From contig NC_079515.1 in the NCBI RefSeq assembly GCF_000801105.2, forward strand, positions 20,979,407-21,043,406: DNA of 64,000 nt. Reading direction: 5' to 3'. This document shows, one piece after another, positions 24,638 through 36,709 of the stretch. The DNA comes from Raphanus sativus (taxonomy: Eukaryota; Streptophyta; Magnoliopsida; Brassicales; Brassicaceae). How positions within the stretch are numbered: the first letter of the stretch is position 1; the number at the start of each line of letters is the position of its first letter. A program made the translations under genes and the position numbers. Under the pieces are notes generated by a model, which was not told the DNA's origin, made no database searches, and saw only the letters and a program-made list of their open reading frames with translations.

Positions 24638-26899
24638 ATGTCGAGGAGCAAGGGGTTGGCGGAGCAAGATCTGAGTAAATTGGATGTGACTGTGCTTCAC
24701 CCGTTATCTCCTGAGGTCATCTCTCGCCAGGCTACTATCAACATTGGTAAAACTCTTTGCCTACATAGCAAGGCTTTTTTTTTTAGTTTTGTTTAAACTT
24801 TCTCCTTGTGTGTGTTTACTTACCATTGGGGCATAGTAGAAGCTAAGATTGTGTAAGTGTTATATCTCAGGAACCATTGGGCATGTCGCTCACGGGAAGT
24901 CCACTGTTGTCAAAGCTATTTCTGGTGTCCAGGTGATTTTATTATCCATTTTCTCTTCTTTTTTTTTCCAACCAATTCGATTCATCTTTTTGAAGTTAGT
25001 AGAGCAGTTGATGTATACCATTTTCCATTTGTATGGTTTCCTGCTCTTGTGCAGACTGTCCGTTTCAAGAACGAATTGGAGCGTAATATCACTATTAAGC
25101 TTGGTTATGCGAATGCCAAGATTTACAAATGCGAGGATGAGAAATGCCCTAGACCAATGTGCTACAAGTGAGTTCTTTGCTTGCACAATTGTTTCTTTTT
25201 TTCTTTTAATCTTCTAATATAAACTTGAGTTTGAGAGTCTTAATAACGTATTTGTTACTCTAGGGCGTATGGAAGTGGAAAGGAAGACAGCCCGAACTGT
25301 GATGTCCCTGGGTTTGAGAACGCTAAGATGAAACTATTGAGGCATGTGTCTTTTGTTGATTGCCCGGTATGATGAGTTTTATGCTTCTCTTCATTCTTCT
25401 TTAGTGATATCTCTCAAAGTATAGTACTTTCTTATGTCAGTGATCTTTTATTTGGTACGAATGTTGTACTCCACCTACATACTTTTGGGTCCTGGAATTA
25501 AAGAGGGAGGGCTAATGAAGAAGTATAAGATTTTCCCCACCCTTGGCTTTATTCTTGTTGATGATCTTGGTGTTCTATTCTTCAGGGACACGATATTCTC
25601 ATGGCGACTATGCTTAACGGAGCAGCCATCATGGATGGTGCACTGCTTCTCATCGCTGCAAATGAAACTTGTCCGCAACCACAGACATCCGAGCATCTTG
25701 CTGCTGTCGAAATTATGCAACTCAAGCATATCATCATCCTTCAGAACAAGATTGATCTTATCCAAGAAAACGTTGCCATCAACCAGCACGAGGCCATTCA
25801 GAAATTTATAATGGTTCGATTCTTTTTTATCTCTTATGGATCTCTTGGTTTAGCTATAAGGAATAGGGTTTTGGGGAAGTCGGTACTCATATTTTCATCA
25901 CATCCTGTTTGCAGAACACTGTCGCAGATGGTGCCCCAATCGTCCCAGTGTCGGCTCAATTGAAATACAACATCGATGTTGTGTGCGAGTACATTGTCAA
26001 GAAGATCCCAATCCCTAAGAGGAATTTTGTGTCGCCACCAAATATGATAGTGATTCGGTCTTTTGATGTCAACAAACCTGGGTTTGAGGTTGATGATATT
26101 AAAGGTGGAGTTGCAGGTGGAAGTATCCTCCGGGTATCTCTCTCTCTCTCAAGTACAACTTACTTGTGTTTGCATATTATCTCTTTGTATGGTACATATA
26201 CTTCCACAAAGACAGATCACAGTACATGTACATTTTTTATTTATTTGTAGGGTGTATTGAAAGTGAACCAATTGATTGAAATCCGACCTGGAATTGTTGT
26301 GAAAGACGAGCGTGGCAACCCAAAATGCACTCCAATTTACTCCCGCATCATTTCACTCTACGCGGAACAGAACGAGCTTCAGTTTGCTGTTCCTGGAGGT
26401 CTAATTGGAGTTGGAACAACAATGGACCCTACTCTTACTCGTGCTGATCGTTTGGTGGGTCAAGTCCTTGGTGAAATCGGTTCCCTTCCTGATGTCTTTG
26501 TCGAGCTCGAGGTATAAACAACTCATGATGGGATCTCTTACTCTCTTGTGTGGTGGTAAGGTTAGTTAATTTGGTTAATGTAAAAAAAACTTGTAGGTGA
26601 ACTTCTTTCTTCTAAGGCGACTGTTGGGAGTGAGAACAAAGGGATCAGAGAAGCAAGGAAAAGTGTCAAAGCTAACAAAGGGAGAGATTCTGATGCTCAA
26701 CATCGGTTCCATGTCCACTGGAGCCAAAGTTGTGGGAGTTAAGAACGATCTGGCTAAGCTGCAACTGACCGCACCGGTGTGCACGAGCAAAGGAGAGAAA
26801 GTGGCTCTGAGCAGGCGTGTGGAGAAGCATTGGCGTTTGATAGGTTGGGGTCAGATTCAAGCTGGAACCACCATTGAAGTTCCTCCTTCACCTTTCTGA
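24638..26899 (+). CDS. EIF2G: Translation initiation factor eIF2 subunit gamma, 465 aa
   Basis: Eight exons: 24638-24746, 24871-24932, 25055-25167, 25264-25366, 25586-25813, 25915-26133, 26251-26511, 26597-26899, totalling 1398 nt. GTPase motifs are complete: G1 GHVAHGKST (residues 40-48), G3 DCPGHD (127-132) and G4 NKID (183-186). The eIF2-gamma-specific zinc-knuckle insert has Cys residues in [15 protein letters not shown] and NCDVPG. Domains II and III follow ([39 protein letters not shown]). This subunit binds GTP and initiator Met-tRNA in the eIF2 ternary complex in the cytosol. Length and every key motif are as expected; it looks fully functional. The syntenic gene is At1g04170. Confidence 0.96.
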
Positions 26900-27249
26900 T
26901 GAGGTGGTGTTTGTCTTAATTTTCATGTTGGGGTTTTTTGGAGAGTACCTACCTACCCATTTGTTACTAGTTTACTCTTGTTTGTGTTTTTCCTTAGATG
27001 TTTGTTACATTTTTTTGTCTCATGTTTTAGTTAACTTCTCTGTTTAATTACTTTGGGAATTTCAGTAACACTGGTGAAATTTACAAAAATGATTTTGAAA
27101 TATTTTTATGTTCTCTCAAAAAATCAGTGATTCAGTGTCAATCTTATTATCTAGAAAAAGATAGCAGCGTGGCTCCTAATTATCCAAGAAGATATAATGC
27201 CACTGCCAACGAATGTGAAATGTTTGTATCATTAACTTATCATGAATAA
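26900..27249 (+). other. eIF2 gamma 3' UTR and flank
   Basis: Downstream T-rich DNA with no further gene. Confidence 0.5.
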
Positions 27250-27251
27250 TA

Positions 27252-27490
27252 CTCCCTCCGTTTCATATTATATGTCGTTTTAACCTTATGCACACAGATT
27301 AAAAAAACATTTAATTTTACATCTTTCCAAAATAAAAACACTATTACCAATACACTTAACCATGTATCAACCAATAGAAAAATAGAAAAGAGAATATTGT
27401 CAATAAATTTTGCATTGAAAACCGAAAACGACACTTATTTTGAAACAAAAAATTTTCTCTAGAACGACATATAATTTGAAACGGAGGGAG
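27252..27490. mobile_element. Stowaway-type MITE, copy 1 (239 bp)
   Basis: Ends CTCCCTCCGTTTCATATTAT and its inverse (ATAATTTGAAACGGAGGGAG), flanked by TA on both sides. This is the Tc1/mariner Stowaway signature. It is the best-preserved copy of its family in the window. Confidence 0.85.
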
Positions 27491-27492
27491 TA

Positions 27493-29825
27493 GTATTAAC
27501 TTCCACTGGCCATTGGTGTGTCGGTCCAAACCGAGTTAGGAACCACGAGTTAGTACTTGCACCTAACCTTATCACATCAAAAGGGAATATTTGTATTATT
27601 TTGTTATGAATTCACATGTTTAATTGGGGACCATGAGGACCAAATTACAACTGTTGTTTTTAACACACTGAAAGAGAAACTTCATCCAAATTTTTGATTA
27701 TTCTTTGTCGAGTTGGCAAATTCAGATCGTTGCTTTCCTACCTATTGACATCCTGATCTTATACGATAATCATAATCCCAAAAAAGAATGTCCTTATCAT
27801 CTCAAACATTCCATAAGGTTGTATTATAGGTCACTTATCTCGGTCTTTTTCTGCCTTGAATATGACGTTGACCCATTTCTACAACTTGTTTCGTTTTCAA
27901 TATGATATTTCAAATGGCTTCAACTTTGTCTAAATGTTTCCGTACAATATATGTATTTCTTACATACTCCTTATTAATTTTCATTTTACAACAGCTTAAA
28001 GTTATAATATAGTTTGTTTGATTGCTAACCCAATAAGTTAACTTCAGAAAAAGTCCAGACGAACTTTTCAACTATGAAACTAACATCCTTAGTTCCTTAC
28101 TGCTTTCACACTGAAGATTATTAGATATCATTGATTCAGTTTGGAGTGTAGTCTGTAGAAGATTGGGGTTAACAAATTAACCGATGTCATTGATATTTCT
28201 TGTTTTGCAAAGAAACAAGAAAAATAAATCTCTTTCAGTCTTTACTTTAGAAATGGGCACAGCCATGGATCACTTACCCAAATATTGGTCCAGTAATACA
28301 TTTATGGGTATACAAACAAAAATAGATGTAAGTATGTAACTATAATGTCATTTACTTGTAAATGGGCCTAACTATTGACTTGTTCATTTATGGCCTGTGC
28401 TCAGCTGCGACTATTGTGACCACCTCAGAGCACCAAAATTAGTTATATTTCATAAATAGTGGCATTTTAACACTTTTTATAAAATAACTGAAATACATTT
28501 ATAGTTTTATTAGTTACACATATTTAATTAATAATATTCATATTCAAAATTATTTATAAGATCAGTGAATTAAATAAGTAATATTAAACGTTTTGGATTT
28601 GAAGTCCACCATCCCAAATATATCCATGGGTGTGGTCTGATGTATAGATATTTAATTTTTTTTACGAGCAAATAGATCTATCTAACACCGATATATAAAC
28701 TCTCAGAAAATTAATTAGTTGGACCTAAATTTCACAGATAATTCTGAATTATAAAATGTAAATAATAATACGTAATTCTTTCAAATAATCATTTTTAAGT
28801 TTTATCATCAAAATAACTTTTTATAAAATAGTTTTTTTATTTTAAAATTTTTAATTTTAAATATTTATCTTTTTTAATTTGAAACTTTATTCTCAAAACT
28901 TTACTCTTTAATTCTAAGCCATAAGTTTAGATTAGTTAATTTTTTTCTTTTTTTTTGACAACAGATTAGTTAATCTTAGGAATATAAGTTTATATGACTA
29001 TTTATGGAATTTCTCAATAACAATTAATATTACATATAAAATAAATACAAATTATTTTGAAATTTTAAAGTAATATTATTTATTTAACAAGAAATATCAA
29101 AATAACGTTATTTATAAAATAGATAGAATACTAAAGTAAATTTGTGGCAATGCATCAATTATGTGTATGATAGGTCATATCATGTGATATGCTTGACGAT
29201 TTTAAAAATACATGTGTGGCAATTTTGGGATTCTGGTAATACCGTTTCTTAATTTCTTGCATTAGTTATGTTATCTTTAAAATTAATTAGTCAGAGAACA
29301 ATGTGTGTGATGTTATAATTTTGCGACTATCTGCTTTGACTGACCACTCAGTTTAATAATCCTAATTTTGACCAGCCGGTTACAAGTTACAACGCTAACC
29401 ATGCATAACGGGTCATTATTGCAACATATAGATATAGTAAGTAGTATATTGTTATTCTCTTACCTTTTAAAAATCGTAATTTCATGTGGTCTCATGTGTT
29501 TTGTGCTTCTGTTAATAATGTGTGTGGTTTATTTATTGATTGAATACTTAATTAATTAACAGTTGACAAACATGAACTAACTTACAAAGAATACAATTTA
29601 ATGCAAGAAATTAAGAAACCAAATCAATTAATTCAAAATTAGTCTAGATAAGCACATTTAAGCAAATATTTTGTCATGTTCCAAAAGAGTGTGCTCCATT
29701 TAAATGATTAACCGAAAGACTATGATTTAAATATATGTAATATATTTTCATTTTCTCACTCTATGTATATGAACTAAAGATGGAAACTATGTTCAGAAAA
29801 AAATAAAGATGGAAACTATCACTCA
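27493..29825. other. AT-rich intergenic DNA without a gene
   Basis: Short frames only, none with recognisable protein character. No repeat with clear ends was found here. Confidence 0.45.
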
Positions 29826-29827
29826 TA

Positions 29828-30056
29828 CTCCCTCCGTTTCATATTATTTGTCGTTCTAAGTCTTTACACACAGATTAAGAAAACATTTAATTTTACATAT
29901 TTCCAAAATAAAAATACTATTACCAATACACATCGACCAATATAAAAATAGAATAGAGAATATTTTCAATAAATTTTGCATTGAAAACCGAAAACGACAC
30001 TTATTTTGAAACAAAAATTTTGCTCTAGAACGACATATAATTTGAAACGGAGGGAA
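29828..30056. mobile_element. Stowaway-type MITE, copy 2 (229 bp)
   Basis: Same family and ends as the copy at 27252, flanked by TA. The internal sequence is highly similar (shared TTTTGCATTGAAAACCGAAA), so the two are recent relatives. Confidence 0.85.
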
Positions 30057-30058
30057 TA

Positions 30059-31664
30059 GTATATAATTGTGTATTATATAATATTATATTATAGTAGAGT
30101 ATACTAAAAAGATATACTCGAAATTTCCCATACATAACTTATCTTAATAATATAAAATACATTAATTAAAATAAAATCAATTCATGTTACAAAATATTTA
30201 AAAGTATATATAAGATTATAACATCTTAACTTTATTAATTTTTTAACTTTATTGATTTTAGATCAATGTAACATATTACATGAAACATAATATATAGATT
30301 ACTAACTTGATCGAAAATGCAACTAGCCTTTTTTCAAAAAAAAAAAAATGCAACTACTACAAACAGTTAACTTAAACTACTCTGACACAATTAGGTGCAT
30401 TATTTTTGAAGAAAAAAAATAGGTGTATTATATAACCGAAAACACATGATCTAGATGTATCGATTTGTAAAATACATGTATAAGAAACAAGTTTGACTTT
30501 GTAGTTGAGGAATCCGAGCAGTGGTTAAGGCAAAATTTATGATAGATCGATCACGTCACATGCAATCATGCATTACGCTAAACTTCCTACATTATTACTT
30601 AACGACTCCAACTCTAATTTCCATAATAATAATTTCTCAATCGTTTCCTAGTAAGAGTCATCTTCTCAACATAAGATTTGGAGAGGACTTTATAAAATGG
30701 ATATTTAGTTGGATTTCAGTAACTTTATATTTTCATGTCTCATTTCTTATACTGGTATTCTTAATAACTAACAATATATAAACACTGTACTAACAATATA
30801 TAAACACTGTGATGGGCAGCTTTTGGGTAGGAGCCATGTGAACATATTATCTTAATTATATAGTATATGTCCTTGTTGCAATTTTGATAAATCCACCTGA
30901 TTAATTTTGTTAAAAGAAAATCCACCATGTTTGTGTTATTATATAGGTTTAGTATAAGAATGAAAGAAACTATAAATATTTGGGTTTCAAAAAAAAAGAA
31001 ACTATAAATATTTTGCACAACGATCAATAATAGAGCCTTTTGGAGTATCTACGAGGGTCCCTTTATAGGGAAACGACGATCACTGAACCTAACCGAAAAC
31101 TAAAGAACAATAATTTTATGTATTCAAACATTATTAATAGTTTAAGCAAAAAAAACATTATTAATAGTACTCTTATGCTTTTCAAATCATTATGCAACAA
31201 TATTATGACATATATAATAATTATATGTATGTTCTAGATAAATTTGATCAAGATAATGTTCTGTTGGTATATCTGATCATTCGCATTTAAAATGTTATGC
31301 CATGCCAAAGTGTAACGATGTATGTAAGAGATCATGTAGATGTATCTACTTCGTTTTCGGAAACAAAATCTAAAAAATGTATAGTTTTTTTTGTCTATAT
31401 ATATATATTTGATTATATAGAAAAAATTGTTATAGATATAATTAGATAAAGCTATGTGACAATGACAAAAAAAAGCTATGTGACAAATGTTTATATATTT
31501 AGTTAATTAAGTTCTCCACTAATTCGAGTTCACGTCTACCTTTTATGTGATATTCATAGTTTACGTCCACTTGATCCCATTCCCATATTCTCGAACCTCG
31601 CTAGCTTCCAAACAAATAAATTATGCTACTAATTTTCATAACTGATGACATTTTTTAAAACATA
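30059..31664. other. AT-rich intergenic DNA
   Basis: Contains a small local direct repeat (AACAATATATAAACACTGT, about 30770-30810). No gene was recognised. Confidence 0.45.
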
Positions 31665-31900
31665 TTCCTTATGTTTCATATTAAATTTCATTTTAGATTT
31701 CTACACACAGATTAATAAATCATTTAATTTGTATATTTCCAATATAAAACCATCATTATCCATATACCTACTTATATTTCAACTAATAGAAAATAAACAG
31801 AAGAATAAAATTAATAAACTTTACATTGAAATACTAAAACGAAACTTATTTTGCCGTAAAATTTTTTCTCTACAACGACACTTAATATAAAACGGAGGAA
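31665..31900. mobile_element. Degenerate Stowaway-type MITE, copy 3
   Basis: A diverged relative of the 27252 and 29828 copies. The right end is still AAAACGGAGGAAG; the left end has decayed (TTCCTTATGTTTCATATTAA). The internal blocks ACACACAGATTAATAAATCA and CATTGAAATACTAAAACGAA are recognisable. Confidence 0.7.
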
Positions 31901-32856
31901 GTAAATGACAATAATTTTGATTATTTATCATATTTCTTATCAGGTAGAATTGTCGGCTATAGAATATTTCTCATAGCTTGTAATAGCATAATATTTCCAG
32001 CGTTAAAATAACGAATTTTAAAAAAGTTTATGACAATTTCGTGGGTAAAACTAATGTAATTAAGGGCGCTTAAGTCATTGTCTAAGTTCTAGTATATACC
32101 TCTTGTACACAGTATAAATGATGTATTATACACTCTAATAAATTCAATCCAGCCTAATACTTCTATAGAAACCCCCATTACTAATCCATATAAATCGATT
32201 AGTGGATTTCGTAAAGAAAAAGTCCTCACTAAAAACAAAACAGATTCGAGAAAAAGTCAACAGTAAAACATGGTTAATTTAGTAAATACTTTGCCTCATA
32301 TAACATTTTGATTTGTAAACAAAATTCATCACTAAACAAAATAGTGACATGGTTTGGTTATGTTTATGAATGCAACAAGAGAGATTCATATTTGTATAGC
32401 GTGAAATGTTGATCTAAATTATATAAAACCGTAACAAAATCATAGCGAGATGCTTTTCTACATTCTTTTTTTTTGTTGAGAAAAGATGTTTTTCTACAAA
32501 CAAACAAAAACTTCTCGTTATATGAAAAATATGGAAACGTGTAAAATGAATGGAACTCTAACTAAACCTTTTCTTGGTAAAGAAAAGATCATTTTACTTC
32601 TTTACCGAAAATCCAAACTTTGTAAATAATTCTTTCCAACCGCAATTCTTTTATCACTAGACCAATTCAACGTTGGTCTCTAATTAAACCTTACCCCAAA
32701 AAAGCTCTAACTAAACCTATTAATAACTTAGTAGCTAATGGGAAAACAGGTTCATGCACATATCTATATTTCAATTTCCCATAAATATTTTTCCATCTTA
32801 TTCTCTAATTTGAAGTTAGTGGATTACATCCATGCATGCATATATACTTGTACTTC
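31901..32856. other. AT-rich intergenic DNA
   Basis: No gene or bounded repeat was recognised. Confidence 0.4.
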
Positions 32857-32875
32857 CCATAACATTATTATATGT

Positions 32876-33632
32876 TTTTTTCCACTAAGATAATATTATT
32901 AAAAGGTAAAAGCTCATTCGAAATACATAAAGCCAAGAAAGGGCAAAACACACTGGGATCTATAATTAGGTCGAAGCCCAACAGTCCCAAACGAAAGGCT
33001 CACCGAACAAGGCCCACATTAACCTACACAGAATCCACCCACTGGATCTCTGCGCTCCACGTGTGTCATCCCACCGACAGGGGAGACACGTGTCTCGTTG
33101 CTCCCTTCAACTCCACCGCTTCGACGCTTCGAGAAACCACCGACGGGAACGGAAATCGCCGACGTTTCATCGCAAACCACCAGAAGCGAGATCACAGCAC
33201 CACAACAACAGCCTCCGTCTTTCTCACCGTAGCATCACCCAGTGGAGAGCTCCATCGCCTGTCGAGATCTCATCCATGGCTAGCCACGCCGTGAAACTGA
33301 AAACAGAGCCGTTCACCCAATCAAACTCCAAACACAAGCCGGCGGTGCGAGGTTGAAACAATCCTCCACTCCCCGGAGTCAAAAGCCAGCGACGGCGGTT
33401 TATCTGAAACCCTCCGCCCCGGAGTCGAAACTATAACCTACTAAACGGAGAGATAGCAAAATCCATCTCTCTCACCGCGTATACACAAACAGAAAATAGA
33501 GAAAACTTAAGCCGGACCGGCAGTGACAAAGGACGCCACTCCGCCAGCCGGAAATGCGTTTATCACCTGAGAAAACTAGAAAGAGGTTAGAGGAAAAATT
33601 TAGAGAGAGAAAAAACTATCTCCTCTCAGACT
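32876..33632 (-). mobile_element. Non-coding retroposon, 757 bp, with 19-bp target duplication
   Basis: The direct repeat CCATAACATTATTATATGT occurs at 32857-32875 and 33633-33651, exactly flanking the block. A T run at the left end (32875-32881) is a short poly(A) tail on the minus strand. These are marks of LINE-mediated retroposition. The interior is conspicuously GC-rich compared with its surroundings. The frames of 97 and 140 aa inside it have no recognisable domain. It could be a Sadhu-like element (non-coding Brassicaceae retroposons of about this size) or a 5'/3'-only LINE derivative; I cannot tell which. Confidence 0.7.
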
Positions 33633-33651
33633 CCATAACATTATTATATGT

Positions 33652-34349
33652 ATTGCAAAGTTTGGGAATTCAAAGAAAATTTTATAACCTTAATATTATA
33701 GTATATGCGTATTTATTGTTTATGTGATAAAATAAATAGTAAATTCGCATTTAGGGAATGAGTGCCAAATTTATTTTAGTTTTTCCAACGAAAGTCTTCG
33801 ATCAATTTAATGTATTACATGGAAGTGGCATTTCTTTTTATTATTAACATCCACTAAATCTTAACAAATTGAGAAAGGAAGCAATAAACTTCCAACTATT
33901 CCCCTTGGTAAACCTTTTGAAAAGAAACTATTCCCTCTAGAAATAAAAGATATATATATATTCTGTGACGAGCTTAAAAGAAACTAATATGAAACTTGAA
34001 AGTACCAAAAGAGCAATAAAAAAAACAGAAAAAAACAAAAGAGAAACTATAAAAAGAAAATCGCAATAATAAGAATGGTATTTAAAATTAAGAAAGTTGC
34101 ATTTTGATTTGATGTGATTAGTTAGTCGGCGGAGAAGTTTAGATTAGGCCAAAACTCTCCACGTGTTTGAGTATTTGTGAGCATGATGTGCCACGTGGAT
34201 TCATATGACCAATGATTAACGTGAAAGACATTAAATGATTCTATTAGGTTAGTAATAATAATGAACCAGTGGGATTATTTATGTGGATATATATACATTG
34301 GTTGGCAAAAGAAAAACACAATTAGGTCGCAGTAACAACTCATAAAACT
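33652..34349. other. Intergenic DNA with two G-box motifs
   Basis: CCACGTG at about 34160 and CCACGTGG at about 34192 lie close together, with a CCAAT motif just after them. This looks like plant promoter DNA, but no gene follows directly because an LTR element sits at 34355. Confidence 0.4.
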
Positions 34350-34354
34350 ATTTT

Positions 34355-34515
34355 TGTTATGAACCGACTGTTCATATGGATGTTTATCCAAAAGATACTT
34401 AGTAGGCTTTAGCCCATTAGTGGTCCATCTTGTAACTGGCCCATTAGGGTTTCAGACATTGTAACTCCCTATATAAGGAGTTCATATTCAACATTAATAA
34501 TACACACTCACAACA
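34355..34515 (+). repeat. 5' LTR (161 bp)
   Basis: Contains a TATA-type stretch CTATATAAGG near its 3' end, as expected for an LTR promoter. It differs from the 3' LTR at three positions. The bases right after it (CGTTATCAGCACGAG) should be the primer-binding site; the tRNA was not identified. Confidence 0.93.
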
Positions 34516-34566
34516 CGTTATCAGCACGAGTTAAGCTCAAAACCCTAGCAAAATTCGTAGGTCACC

Positions 34567-35100
34567 AAAAACCTTAAAAACTAGCCGCATCTTAAAACAG
34601 TCATATCTCCCTAACCGTAACGACCTAGACGGCGAACCACCTATCAATCTGAAGATATCGACGAGACGAAGCCAGCGCCGCTAACCTCGCGAGGATCCGA
34701 TCTCAGATGCGCCGGCACGCTCTGTTTTAGTACGCGCCGTCAATTACTCAAGAACCCTAATTTTGACGCAACTTCAAATCGATCGTTCTCTCAAACCATA
34801 ACGATCCAAACGACGTGCGACATACCAAATTGAAGATCTTGAAGAGGAGAATCCATAGCCGAAAACCTCGCGTCGATCAGATCTTAGGCGCCCCGCCAAA
34901 CTCTATTTTAGTGCGCGCCGTCAATTGCACAAGAACCCTAATTTTGACTCAACTTCAAATCGATCGTTCTCCCAAACCGTAACGATCCAGAAGACGTGCG
35001 ATATATCAATTTGAAGCTATTGAAGAGGAGAATCCAACGCCGCAGACCTCACCTCAATCCGTGATCAGACGCGTTCTCTACGATAGCTACAAGCCGCGCC
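34567..35100 (+). repeat. Leader tandem repeat, about 181-bp period, three units
   Basis: Units start near 34567, 34751 and 34932. The last two share AGAACCCTAATTTTGAC followed by CGATCGTTCT and GAAGAGGAGAATCCA; the first is more diverged. It lies in the untranslated leader between the primer site and gag. Confidence 0.8.
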
Positions 35101-35839
35101 GTCAAAACCAGAAATAAACCTAAGGCTGCAAACTTTTCTCTATAGTTTTGTTTACAGCCGATTATTTTTAATCTTACTAACTATTTTTTTGATAAATTTG
35201 TTTAAGGAAAACAAAAGATCCCAGTAAGATCATGTTAATATTTCCAAAGAAACTAAGGAGCAGATCGAGTTAATCCAAAGGTAAGTCATGAAACCCTAAT
35301 TGTTTGAATTATCCGATTTTTATAAAAATGTTCGAGGTTGAGATTAGAACTTTAGAGAACTCGTATACCCTGGTTGATTGAATCATTAGGTTGCTAGATT
35401 TGATATAATAAATTTGTTTAATAAACAAACCCTAAAGTTCATGAAATTTTAAAACTTGTATAAAACCCCAAACCGAATCGGATTATGAAACCCTCTAAAC
35501 CATATCCGACTATTAAACCCTAATCTAAACTGGTTTATGAAACTTATAAAAAAAAACCAAATCTGAATTGTGAAAACATTAAACCAAATCAGTTTATAAA
35601 TCCCTAAACCAATCGATATTATAAACCCTATTTTGGTTGATAGACCAAATCAAAAATAGAAAGTTTCCATTTTTTAGAAAGTTTCCATTTTTAGAAAGTT
35701 TCCATTTTTATAGAAATTTATTTTTCTGGAATTTCCATTTTATAGAATTTTATGGAAAACTTCTCTAAAATTAGATTTTAAAATCAGTTCCTCAGAACAT
35801 ATTACTAAGGTCTAAGCTATGAAACACTAAATATTTCAG

Positions 35840-36709
35840 ATGTCGAATTCCTCCATCATAATCTCAGGAGAAAACAACTTGTAATATGTGCAATGGGCAC
35901 AAGATATTAAAACCACACTTGAGTCTAATAAACTCAGTGAATGCATAACAGATGATAGCATCGCAAGAGAACTCCTGAACACTCGCCATCATATTTGTGA
36001 AAAACTCAAAAGTCTACATCTGACCGATGATCCCTCGAAGCTTTGGACAAATCTAGATAATAGAAATTATATTCAAGAGGTTATACATACCAAAACTTTA
36101 CGAAAATGGATAAACCTCAGATTCTGAGACTATAAATCTGTGGGAGAATATAACTTTGCACTACTCAGAATAGTTTTCGAAATGAAACTATGTGGTGAGG
36201 TAGTGACTGATGAAGATATGTTGGAAAAGACATTCTCCACCTTTCACCCTACCAACTTATTGTTACTACAATAATATAGAGAAATGGGCTTCACTACCTA
36301 TACATCTTTAATAGCAAGATTGTTGCAAGCTGAGCAAAATCATGAATTGCTAATGAACAGTAGTGAAAGAGAGTTTACGAGGCCAACTCCATTACCACCA
36401 GCTAATGCACTACCAGCCGAAAGGGCTGATCTAGAAACCAACCGTGTCAAGAGAGGATATGGACATGGGGGATGGTCTAAGTTGTGCAATAATTGTGGAA
36501 TGGACAACCATTTGGCTAAGAGATGCAGAACTCCTAAGTATCTAGCTACTCTTTATCAGCAAAGCTTTAAAAGAAAAGCTAAGATGGTTCAGAAAGATGA
36601 AGGAAAATTGTCAAAGATGTTCTCATGGATCATGACAAGTGTGATCGTATGGATCACAAGAAAGGATGATCCAACAAAGCATAAGAGAATAGATCACCAT
36701 ATGGAGTAA
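35840..36709 (+). pseudogene. Degenerate Copia gag with CCHC zinc knuckle
   Basis: From ATG 35840 the reading is gag-like (SGENNL, then WAQDIKTTLESN, then LTDDPSKLWTNL, then EMGFTTYTSLIARLLQAEQN). It is broken by in-frame stops, the first about 14 codons in. A nucleocapsid-type knuckle CNNCGMDNHLAKRC (CX2CX4HX4C) lies at about 36484-36525. It cannot encode a working Gag as it stands. Confidence 0.8.

Noticed and set aside
29368..31237. Short hydrophobic frames in AT-rich DNA
   Set aside because: Expected by chance in this composition; no support from splice context, domains or conservation.
32872..33356. Frames of 140 and 97 codons in the GC-rich block
   Set aside because: They overlap each other inside a retroposon with a clear target duplication and show no protein family features.
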